Shown here one piece after another: positions 22,100-34,200 of a stretch of 64,000 bases of DNA. The position numbers and the translations under genes are program-made. This stretch comes from Lytechinus pictus (taxonomy: Eukaryota; Echinodermata; Echinoidea; Temnopleuroida; Toxopneustidae), in NCBI RefSeq assembly GCF_037042905.1, contig NC_087257.1, positions 16,608,001-16,672,000 on the forward strand, read 5' to 3'. The number at the start of each line of letters is the position of its first letter. Positions within the stretch are counted from its first letter, which is position 1. The notes beneath the pieces are model-generated. The model was not told the DNA's origin and searched no databases. It saw nothing but the letters and a program-made list of their open reading frames with translations.

Positions 22100-25000
22100 A
22101 TATAGATATGTGCCCTCCAGATATTGCCCTCCATTTTTCTTCATCTTATTTCACCAACTCACACTTTTTCACATTATTTCATAAAACTGCACCACATGCA
22201 AATCACACTCTTGCCACAGATGCCGAAATGTTCCGATAAGACAGAAGTTTAGAGGGGTGAACCATTATGCGTTGTATCAACAATGGTCCCACCCTACAAC
22301 TCTTTGAACAAAACATTCCGGCACCACCGACTCTCACTCGTACAATATTTATTCATTTTCTCATTACTCGACTCATGATCACATCACACGAGCTGAAACA
22401 TCAATGAATAAAGTAAGCAAGGGACAGAGTAAAATATTTCTTTTACATAGTGCCTCTTTCTTTTATGTTGCATTTAATCATAAACCTTTTTTGCAATCAA
22501 ATGATGCCATTGAACCATCGAAAAAAATAAACAAATCCAACTCTGTGAAGCCACGACACATTTCTTACATCCGAACCATCGAAAAAAAATCCAGCCCAGC
22601 ACTACATCCCCGAAACTCACATTATCTTCAACAAATGTCTGTTTTAAACAGCAATAATCTGTAGTATAAGAAGAATTCAAAACAACCTTCATTTTCTTTT
22701 CATATAAAAGTCTGTTGTAATACATGGTGGGATAAATATATATATATTTATATATATAAGGACAATATTTTCCAAATATGATTCTCATTTTAGCTTGAAT
22801 ACATGTCTTACAGTACAACTTGCACAGTGTGTGAGACAGAGAAGATAGATGAAGAATCAAAGTAAAAAAAAAAAAGGTTGAGGAAGATTGAGAGAAGAAA
22901 GCAAGAGAAAGTGACCCCATCCACCGATATTACTGATAGATGCAAGAATTTACAACTTACGATTCTTAAGAAAGTACACTTAAAAATATATACTTGACAC
23001 AATGGCAGTGACGAGTGTAAACATCGAAAGGAATAAAGTCATGTATAAAAACTGATGCAACATTAGTCAAGTTTTTTTTTTACTATTATAAACAATATAT
23101 ATATAGAAAGATATTCATTGTACAGCATATACAGAGGAAAATGATGACATAATTAGTACAGAGAGAAGATAAATCCATATACCCATGTCTCGAAATTAAA
23201 AAGAAAAACAAAGTTTCAGTCGTAAATCAAATTGATGATGTCCATAGAGAAAAAAAATACAAAGAAATTATCCACTAATTCTGAACACCATCCGACCCCA
23301 TCGTTTGACATCAAGCAAACAGAATGTAAAGTCAGAACATTCACGTACATTAAGTACAACACATGATGAAACAAAAAGAATCTCCTTTTACTATAAAAAG
23401 GTTGCACATTTCTTCATAACAATATAAAGCAATTGAAAAACAAACCAGAATGATGACCCTCCATAGAAGGACAGATGATGATTGAACATGGGATAAACTT
23501 GAAGATAGCATGGAGGTAAGAATGAAAATCTGCAAGGCGGGTTAGCTCAAAGGTAATTATTCCTTTGAAACACAACATTGATGCAATGTGAAGGAACTTT
23601 TGACTCTATCTGCAATACTGTGTTTGATATTGTAATGAGTCAAAAATATCCAGTTATCTTATCGAATTTCCTGAAAGAAAATGTAGACAATTTCACTCTC
23701 GTTCGATTCTTTAGAACAGCTGTTTCTATAAGCTATCCTTTCATGCAATCGGCCCTTGTTGACTTTAATCTATGTTATTGTAGAAATCAGCCTTTGAGTA
23801 ACAGTTATCTACTGGACAATATAAACTGAATCAATCTTTTTGTATGTCCTCCCCCCGCCCATTTTTCCAAGTTTTATGTCAATTGTTGAGGTGCTCATGC
23901 CATGATGACTTTAAGAGTGTTACAACCTTTTTATATAACTGGAAAACAGAGATAATTCATTTCAGGAAGGTCCTCATATAGAAAGTTGGACTTAGTATGA
24001 ACCTATAGTTGTACCCATGTAGTTTTGTCAAAACAAAAATAAGAATCAATGCATGAAATAGTATGATTTCAAGTAAGAAAAGGGGGAACACCGTCACCAA
24101 CATGTGAAACAATAAAAAAAGTCATCACAAGTTACCAACTATGATTTCAATATATTAATATTCAATAAGTTATGATCAGATTGACAGATATATTAAATAG
24201 CGATTTCATTATCATACATGTATCAAAAGACGAGGAAAATGTGGAACAACGTGTGAAACACAGATGAGTCACAAGTGATTCTTTAACATCATCATAAGAG
24301 AATCCGTTCAATCAGTTATCTCTTCGATAGGGAGTAAATAGTCAATACATTAATCAAGTTAATGATAGTGGTGATAGGGTCATATCTTAATCAATAATCG
24401 TCAAATACATTAATTTTCTAGGAATCCCATTGGCTGCTACCTCGACCAAGGGCATAGGATAGGGGGGGGGGTGCACTGGATGCATGTGCACCCTCCCACT
24501 GAGGGAGAGGAGTTCCGACACTGGTAAGCAACACAAAATTTGTACCCCTTCTTCTGCTTTCAACAGCTGATTTGCCAAACTTTAAGTTCCACCCCCCAAG
24601 ATGTGCACCCCCCGTACCATTTTAGTTCCGCCTCCCCAGGATGTGCACCTCCCTATGCTCAAACGAGCCTCTGCCCTTGTAGTCACGAAGGAAAGGAAAA
24701 TATAATACATCTATTAAATGAACTGGAGAAAAGCAGTACGCATTAAAGTTGCAACCACAAACTAACATGGATCACAAAAATCAATGACTGATAGTATGGG
24801 TGATTTTTTTAAACAATTGATTCCATTCATCATAATGTGCAATTAATAACAAAAAATCAACTTTACAATCAATCACTAAATGTTGTGTTACAGCTGGAAA
24901 AGTGAGAAAAAATCTCAAAAGAACATATGAATAAAATCTAAACCACATTGTTCATCTTCCTACTAAAACGATACAACTACATTGCATCGTGCTAATTGAT

Positions 25001-28000
25001 ATTTATGCATTCCGACGGAACACAATTGTGACATACAACAAACGTTTGTATCTAGTCCTGTATTTAATTAAGTAAGGTCGGGGAAAGAAGACATTGATTG
25101 CTTGTTAGTGGCGAATAGTGATCAATTCTGCGCATGACAATAATTTGCAAGACCTTTTTTTCCCCACAAAATCTTTGTCGCACAATGACTTTCACAAGAG
25201 GATTGATTTTTTAGAATACGACACAGAGAATTATTAATAAATCCAGTTACAAAAATTAAAAAAGTAGAATAAACAAAACAATTCAGATATTTTATTCCTT
25301 TCGTGGAGTTCACAAGTTCAAAGTCCACTGTAATTGCAATGGTGAGTGTATTGGTCATTTTCAATCCATAACACGTTTTCAAACTGTTAGATCAAGCAGT
25401 GAACTGCTCACGTTATCAAATTGAAAAGAAATTGTCGAGTGCATGGTTGCCACTTTCAAACATATAGAGGGCGACAGATACACCACGTATTTATTGATGC
25501 GTCCTAAACTACTGATCAGGGCCCGCTTCGTTGAGCTGTTCATAAGTTCACTAGTGACCCTTTCTTGTACTAAATAATATATCCCTATGCAGCGGAATTA
25601 CCATTAAAAAAAACATGTTCCAGTCATAAGTAAAAACAGGTGAAGCTTTACAGACATTTTTATGAAAAACCATCCGGTTAAACAGCATCTTATTACAAGA
25701 AATTCTTACTTGAATTACCAACTACGTGCCACAGACAATGTTTGCCCGCAGCTGTCAGAGTGGGTGCTTAGTGGACGAGTTAGATGATATCACATATGCA
25801 TCGACACAAAAGCATATGAAGGTCACATTTAAAAACTATTTGTAAAATAGGTTTGAATTATTGAAATATACAATGCTAAAGGAATCTGAGGAATGAAGTG
25901 CATTTAGAAATGACAGATATTTGTATATCATGGGAGATAATCCTTTCGTCTTGATCCAGTGCAAGAGAATAATATAAATCTGTTTATCTGCTAATCATTC
26001 CTACGTTGCTATAAAAAATTGCGCTTTATGTGTATTATGAGGTGCTAAATTGGTGCTGCATGGATTTATATGTACATTGTACTATGAAGTGCTAGAACTG
26101 TGGAACAATAGAGTTTCTGCCAGATAGTTAAAATGTCAATCATATTACGGACTTGGGGAAAGTTTAAAGCTTGATGGAAGTCATGAAATATTTCTTTCAG
26201 TAAATTGTAAACATAGTACAATTGAGAGCTCAAATTAGCATTATTTGGTTAAGATCTTGGATGAGGTTTCCTTGCCATGAGCAAGCACTCAGTGTTATTA
26301 ATTACCACCCCGAATTGTCACACTCACAAGTTTTAAATCAATTGTATGCAACAGAAGATGATTGTATCCGGGCCCTATATCATGGAACTCCATGAATGGC
26401 AAGTTGTAAGCTAGTGTTATAAGCTACCGAATGGTAAAATTTGATTGGTTGAAAGTACCTCTGTCAAAGTTTCCAAAAATAGCAGAGACAAGTTTTATGA
26501 AACAGTGCCCGGGTACTAGATATGTGTTTCTTTTTTTAATCCAAGCCAAACTGTTACAAATCATTTTGCACATTGGTGCTGTTGCACCAGAAATTTGCAA
26601 TCAAATATGAATTTGACACATGGATTGTGATTGGTTAATATGTTGATCAATATGATTGCAAACCTTTGATACAGGACCCTTATTAGTTGGGAGAGAGAGA
26701 AAAAAATGTCAGCATGCCCTGCACATAAATATGTTAAACGAGGCATCAAGCCTATATAAGAATTATGGTTAGCGCCCTCTGGAATCGCCTGCAACGACCC
26801 ACAGGGCTAGAAGTGCAAGTGGAAGAAAGCGTTGTTACAAATAACTTTTCTCGCTTGAGACAAGGTCCCAGATTGCACCAGAAACAAACACCAAATAAGG
26901 TGTTGAGACCAGAATGTCAAATATGATCACAAATTTACCTATTTTCACAAAAGGAATCAAACATTTATTGTGCATTGCTTGACAGCTTAATGTGTCTTTG
27001 TTTGGAGACAATGATAGATCATTTCATGCTCCTTACTGTTATGGGTGAGTTCACAATCTAATGAGGCACAGCTGTCTCGTGCAAGACTCTAAAATTGTCA
27101 GTGAAAGGAGAAACTTTGAAACAATTGGATATTTTATAAACCAACATGGACTGAATAGCAAGCAAGACAATCACCACTTGACTGATAAATAGAGAATAGA
27201 TTATTAATAAACATCATCAAAAGGTGAGGAATCCACCTCACATGTTATTTTATTCCTGAATTAGATCTATAACTACATATAGCTCGATTTCAATAATGTT
27301 AATAATTATCACTGCGGTGCAGTATTTCAATAATGTTAATAATTGTCTTTTACACATCTTTTTCCACCACCAATTATTGTTACCTCTGATGGGTTTTTTC
27401 CATCAGTAGGTAACTCGAGAGAATAACACATCCATCATCACAATTTTAACAAATATATAGAATACATTTCTCCCAGGAAATCTTGATGCACATATACGTC
27501 AAGAACGGAATTGCAGGGATGGCAATCAAGACATAAATATCGCTACATACATTTCCACCGTCGTGAAGACCTGAATGCTCTCATAAAAGGTTGCTTTCCT
27601 CGCATTCAAATCTCTGTCAAAGAAGTACGATCGACGACTTAAAACTGTCCTTCGTCGCGTTCATCAATACTGTTATGGTTCACTCGCGGAAAATTACGTC
27701 ATCAACATCCAATGTTTGATACAAAAGTCACATTTTTCGAATTCGAGAGAATCCTTCATCCAAGTTCATAAGGTTACAAGGCTACTCCACCACCAGAAGA
27801 ATAAATAAAGCATCATCAGGGGTGCAAAATTGCGCCCCTCCCCCCATATACGATGCCTCTCAAAAGAGCAACAGCTGCCACACGTCATTAAAGATAGCTG
27901 ACAAAGCTTCCTTTTCGTTAAAAAAATATCGAGTAACATCACAAGTTTTTAAATACGCAAACATTGCGGACAAGTAGTACGTGTAGCTCCCATATAATAT

Positions 28001-28094
28001 CTTCCACAGAATATATATATACGTCTTTCACGGTTTGTATATCTTCAATCAAATAAATTGCAATAAGAGATATCGGGGCGGCGGGCGATCCCGT
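22100..28094 (-). other. Downstream region and probable 3' UTR of the GRB gene
   Basis: About 6 kb with few repeats lies immediately 3' of the GRB stop codon. No second gene is visible on either strand. Part of it is probably a long 3' UTR: minus-strand AATAAA words occur at several places (for example plus-strand TTTATT near 25488, 26976 and 22348), so the end cannot be chosen. A MITE lies at 26368-26513. A (G)10 run occurs near 24463 and a C-rich patch with repeated 'gatgtgcacc' near 24600-24650. Confidence 0.4.
26368..26513. mobile_element. MITE with CCGGGC-type inverted ends
   Basis: The left end ccgggccctatatcatggaac is an imperfect inverted match of the right end 'gttttatgaaacagtgcccggg'. 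The interior contains 'tttgattggttgaaagtacc'. About 146 bp and non-coding; same broad style as 19883-20042, 33851-34002 and 62092-62230. Confidence 0.6.
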
Positions 28095-28226
28095 TTACAG
28101 TTTTGTGCAGACGTGTAAGAGTCTTGTCGGGAGCCCCCCTGAGTTGAGCTGGTAGAATTCTACGAGCTGAATGAGGTCAGTGAAGCGCGTTCCGCCGTCA
28201 TCTATCGTGTAGATACCGTCTTCGAC
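28095..28226 (-). CDS. GRB10: GRB-family coding exon 13 (SH2 domain end, stop)
   Basis: Encodes residues 681-723 and the TAA stop. [28 protein letters not shown] and HVCTKL match the C-terminal half of the family SH2 domain ([22 protein letters not shown]). The acceptor is TTCTTCAG. The protein ends a few residues after the SH2 domain, as in vertebrate members. Confidence 0.96.
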   Translation of the reverse strand, partial: VEDGIYTIDDGGTRFTDLIQLVEFYQLNSGGLPTRLLHVCTKL

Positions 28227-31200
28227 CTGAAGAAAAAAGAGAAGAGAGTTAATGAGATTTCTGTTACTCTCTCACTCATCAAATTCTAATCTCTTAGTTT
28301 ATCAAAACCATGGACTTAGTGCACCTTTTTCTTCTCTCATTCACTATTTCTGTTTGATGCTGTCAGCAGCTACTATCCCAGATATTTTGGCACAGAACAC
28401 GTAACCTAGCTTAGGATTGAAAATTATTTATCACAAAGATACCCATGTAATATTTAACTTAAATACCTCAGCAATGTATTTATTTCCACATTTCCCCATG
28501 AAAAAAAATGTTAATCTCTCTTTAAAGAAATCATGTTAAATTGTATGATTTGAAGATATATTCCTTGAAAAAAAGAATTGGGCTCTTTACAAACTGAATG
28601 TAAATAAAATTTCTTTCTTATCGTCTGAAACAAAAATAGAATTATTTCAAGAAAATGGCTCAAAGATTAAGTGGCATGAATACATACATGAATACCATTT
28701 TGTAATTTGTACTATTACTGCCATACTCACCATGTTAATTTGATAGTGCTTGACCTTCTGGTTGTGGCTAAATGAGAGGACGAATGCTCCGGGGATCCGT
28801 TGACTCTCCCGAATCAGGAACATGCCATCGACCATACCTTGCTTGGCAAAGAGGGCGTGTGTCTCCTCCCGCGTCAGTCCGCTGTGAAACCACGGCTGTG
28901 TCATGTGAATACCTGTCATGAAGGGAACCAAGAAAATAGTATTAATAATAATCTGCTTTTTAGACAGCATGAGAAAAGAAGAAGTCTTGTATGTGCTTTT
29001 ACTCTTTAGAAAGCCAAAGGAATTACAGCTATATCTTTGTTTGAGTGGCAACAGCAGCATGCTAACAGTTAAAATAATTGCCTTCTTCAGACAATTGTGG
29101 CTCACCAGCAAACAATTTTTTCTGCTCCCTGGATGGTAAACGATTTAAATCATGATTTAAATCGCGATTTAAATCACTTGATTTTTTTCAAAAAAATCAC
29201 TGATTTAAATCAACTTTTATGAAAAAAATTAGTTTTCTCTATTTTCTCTTCTTCTTAACAGATACTTTCAATGTAATCATTTTCATTTCTGTTCCACATG
29301 CCTTAGAGATACTTTAAAAGAATGATACACCCTCATGGAGTCTGATTTAACACCACTGTTTTATTTTCAAATTGTAAAACAAGCAAAACTGATGAAAACA
29401 ACAAGTTTCTAACGAAGTAATGATAAATAACTCTCTGTATGTACACCAAACTGTTAAATCTTCAATAAAATAATATATATAAAAAAGTACCAAATGGGGT
29501 CTGATTTTCTTCCAGACATGATGCTTATTAATGCATCACAAAAGCTGCAAAACCCTTTGTTTATTAGCTATTACCAGCTGTTAGTTGGGAAGTCCCCCAT
29601 GTGATAGTTCTAGGAAATATTCCTAGCTAAAATCCCCCATGTGATAATTCTAGGAAATATTCCCAGCTAGAATTCCCAAGGGCAGTATAGGAACCCTAAC
29701 AGGCCTTTAATAATGTCAATTTTGTTGGAAATTCTCAAGTTCTTTGAGTACTTCATGCATTGGAGTAACACTTCGGATGTTTTGAACTGACTGATATAAA
29801 CATTTCAAGAGTTTAAATGTATACATAATACATAACATTACTTGGGCTTCCATAAAATGTCCCTCTCTATAATGCAAATAAATATAAAAAAAAATAAAAA
29901 AAATTACCTGTATATAAGTGGATTATTGTGTCAAATAGTACAATACACAATGTTCAAAAGACTACTTGACCACTATTATTGGTGTAAAACAGTTTAAATA
30001 TAGTTTAAAACTTGTTAAGTGTGATCATTATTTTTCGTTGGAAAAAAATCTGATTTAAATCATAAAAATCCGATTTGAATAAAAAAAATCCGATTTTTTT
30101 TTTTTTTTTTTTTAATAAAAAAAATCAACAACCCTGTTCAAAACTTGGTTTAGCAAACAGCCGTCTTTAATGATCAACAGCCTATGAAAATCAATTTCAT
30201 CTATCCCTTGATTACGACTTCTTCTGTCCCGTACACCTATTACTTTTAACCAATTTACCCCCACCCAAGGGCATTAATTACCCCTATTTGCTCACCTGAG
30301 TTGATACCACCACCCTTCAGGCCACATAACTGGTATTATGATGACCCCACCCAAAACATTCATACCCCTATGCTTTGCTCACCCGAGTTGATACCACCCC
30401 TCCTGCACGCCCCACAACTGGCGTAATGATGACCACACCCAAACCATTCATTACCCCCTATTTGTACTCACCTGAGTTGATACCGCCCCGCCTGCACGCC
30501 CCAGGACTGGTGTTATGATGACTACGAGGGCTGGGGTTGTTGTGCCTGGGGCTACTCGATAGCTGGGAGTGGGGGCTGTTGGAGCCCCCGGACGATGGAG
30601 GGAAATTGAAACGGGGGCTGCTGGTCGTCACCCGAGGACTAATGAGTGGACTATCGAGGGACCGCTGACCGCCTCGTCTCTGCAAAAATTAAATTAAATA
30701 AAAAACAAAACAACGTTAATTCTTCAGTTTTTATATAAAAGTATGCCCCTCCCCACCAAAACCTAAAATGAACGGTGAAAATAGAGATGAGATGATGTAT
30801 AGGGACTCTTTTCCATATCTGCTACAGTGAGGAAACAATAAAGAGATAGTTAAAAGAAGGAGCAACTTATCCACATTAAATAATGAGGAATAAAAGGAGA
30901 GAGGAAGAATTGAAGGATGAATGAATAAACAAAAAAAAGAAGAATGGATAGAAAATTAATGAATGAATAAAGAATGGATGGAAGAATCAGTGAGTGAATG
31001 ACTTAACAATGTGATGGGATTTCTTTTTCAAAATGTGAAATAAATGAAATGAGTTTTGTGTGAAAAAAAATGAATGGATGGAGGAATGTATGAAAGGATG
31101 AATAATGAATGAATGCATGAAGGAATGTTGAATGAGTGAATTGAAGTATATGTCACAGGATAAGTGAAATATTAAAAAATAATAATAAAGGACAGATCAA

Positions 31201-34200
31201 AAGGCACAAGAAACACCTGCAGCACGTATCAAGACAAAATGAAAAGAAATATTTTGTTATACCATTGCGATTTCAGGCTTGCTGGGATTATAATTACATG
31301 TACATTTAGCTATCGCTCAAACCACATGCGTCTCACATGATGTTCTACTTTCTCACAATAACAATCCATGGTGTATACCAAACCTTTATAGAAATGATAA
31401 ATATTTTCAACCATGTTTTCAAAACAGACTATCATCTTACTCTGCGATTCATACAATGAAGTGCAACACCCTGCAAGACTTGCTTTGAATCATAAGAACA
31501 GATAATCTAGCATCTACCGCTATCTGGGATAACTAGGAAAAGTAGAACGTGTGAAAGGGAAGGGAATCCTAAAACAGGATGTTTTATGAAGCATAATCAA
31601 GAGTTGCACTTTAGGAATACCATATTTGGCAAGAGAAACAATGCTCGACAAACTTAGCCATCCATTGAAAATTCTGCCGGAAGTACAACAGATATCATCA
31701 ATGATGCAGGAAGAAGTGAAATATTGATTTGAAATGAATCCAGAGTGAACCATTGTTAGATGGCAATGTTTGTTATACACCTAAGTGTATTTATAAATAT
31801 TTTTGTCAGAAATGAACTTTCCTTTTCCCAACACCGAGGCTAAATGGAAACTGATTGCACCCAAAGAAACATAATATTATGTGTGCACATCTTCCCCCTG
31901 TATTCCAATAAATATGATTTTTTTTCTCCAACTTTTCTTCACTTTTTTTAACAGTCCTTCTCTCCTTTCTGGTATTCCTCCTCCCCCATTTTATTCTTCT
32001 CCTTCTTCCTTCTCTTGCACTTTCCTTCACATTCTCCCTCCTTCCCTTCTCTCTTCTCATCCTCTCACTTCCTTCTCAATTCTTCTTTATTCATCCTCCA
32101 TTTCCTTTTCTTATTCTTCCTCCTCCTTCCTCTCCCCCTTTCCTCCTCCCTTATTCTCATCCTACCCTATCCCTCTCCTCTTCCCTCACTTCCTCCATCT
32201 TCCCCCATTTTTTAAAGCTACACAAAGACGGTTGGCGATTTCAAGTTCAGTGTTGACCTTTTGGTATTGGGGTTCCATCAATTTTTACACGATTATAACA
32301 CCAGACATAAAATGAAGATGGTCCCGAAAAGTCACTCACTAGTTGTTGAGATGTCAATAATGTGATCTGGATCAGTTTTACAAACTCTGAATAAGTTTTG
32401 GAGCTAGAGGAAGCAATCAAAATTTCAACATCAACACCAAGGCCAACACCGGACTTGAAATCACCCAATATGGCAATGAAAAGGAATCTTACCCTCCAGT
32501 TGAACTCCTCTTGCCTTGCAATGGCTATGGCTTCACTAGGATTGTCAATGACCCGTCCTTGAGTTCCAGAGAAATCCATTGCTACACGGTCTGAACAGTT
32601 CTTCATGTTCTGAATGCAAAGACAGGAAGACGATGGTCAATGGTCAGTCACCAATGGTCAGTATGATAGTTAGAAGATGATCAAGCTGTATTCATGAGTA
32701 ATGACCTAACGTTCAATGCCATATTGTCGAGGGCAAATTTCCCTTCTATTCCAGAATTAATATGAGAGAGAGAGAGCATATATTTTTGCAAAGGCGGCAC
32801 TACACTAGCATCTAGATATTATACAGCCCTCCAGAACTATTATAGTCAAGGAGAAATCCAAAGAACATACTAGGAAAATGCAGATATCTTTTTCAATATT
32901 TCCTTATTTCTTCCTGGTCAGCTGACACTGACAAAATCCTTATCACTCCAAACCAAAAACAATTTCACAACCCAAATCAGAAACCTTTACATCAGGTCAA
33001 AGAACAAAACGGCATTTAAATCCCCCCCCCCCCCAATCTGCATCCTCACATCACCCCAACCCATTATAGGCACTATGACAACCCTAACCGTAACGCTAAA
33101 TCTTCAGGAAATTACACCAGAGCTACAGCGTATTCTTGAAAGGGTAAAAAGGGTGAATTATTGGGTCACAGAAAACTAACTCCCCCGAAGGACATACCTG
33201 CAATAAGACTTCCTGGCATTCTTCCCTCGTCTTGATGGTTCGCTCTAGCGCCCTCTGGTAGTTCTCAAGGAGCTGTTCACCATGCTTGAAGAGTCTCAGG
33301 GCAGCCAGCCAGCACTGCCGCGTCTTCTCGTCCTCCGCACACATTAACCTCAGATCCTTTGCACTGAATTTAGAGTTCTTGGTCTGCGAGAGGCGGGAAG
33401 GGTGGGGATGAACAAAAAAAATCCAGGATGAGTTTAGGTCCATGATGGAATCCGATGAGTTAATTAAATTGAATGGTTGATTTGGACAAGGCCTGTATTA
33501 ATTCAAACTGCACCTAACTTGCACCTTGGTTGAGTGAACCCTAAGCTTTAAGTATTTTCAGAACATTCTTTGAAGCTCTCACTACGATCATCCTTCTATA
33601 TTGAATGAAATACATCTACTTGTGTGGGTTATTGTTGCTTGATTCTGACAAGTTTTCTATATCATATTAAAACTTAAGATTTGCTTTTTCAAGATTTAAA
33701 AAAAAATCTCAAAATTCATTTTGGCCAACTAATTGATGGGTTTGACGATGATGGTCACAAATTGAAAGATTCATTCTTCCAAAGTCAGAATGTTCTGCAT
33801 ATCCCCATGGTTGCTCTTTGGTACAACATATATCCATATTTCCACTCTGAGGCCCACTCCATAAAAACTTATCATGGGAACTTTTCCATTATGGAAACTA
33901 ACATGGAAACCTTGATTGCAATTGGCTGATCAGCCAAGTCACCATGGTAGTTACCATCATGGTTAAGTTTCATAATTGGAAGTCTTTTATGAAACCGGCC
34001 CCGTAGTAAAATACTGCCCTCGCTCACTCACCTTGGTACAGAACATGAACTCGGTGGGTGCGTGGTATTTCTTCTTGGGGTTCAACGCCCTGTAGATTTC
34101 AATGTTACTCAATTGCACAAAGTGGTTCAGGTGTCTTGGGTCCTAGAAAGAGAACACACATTAAACGGTTTAAAAAGCTGCAATTGATCTACAGAAAGCA

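Noticed and set aside
22474-22920. 148-codon minus-strand open frame
   Set aside because: Phe/Ser/Tyr/Ile-rich low complexity from AT- and pyrimidine-rich DNA, no domain, no conserved motif.
28800-29009. Plus-strand open frames opposite SH2 exon 12
   Set aside because: Antisense shadow of a well-supported exon.
31881-32315. 144-codon plus-strand open frame
   Set aside because: It is the translation of a polypyrimidine tract (Ser/Pro/Phe/Leu only).
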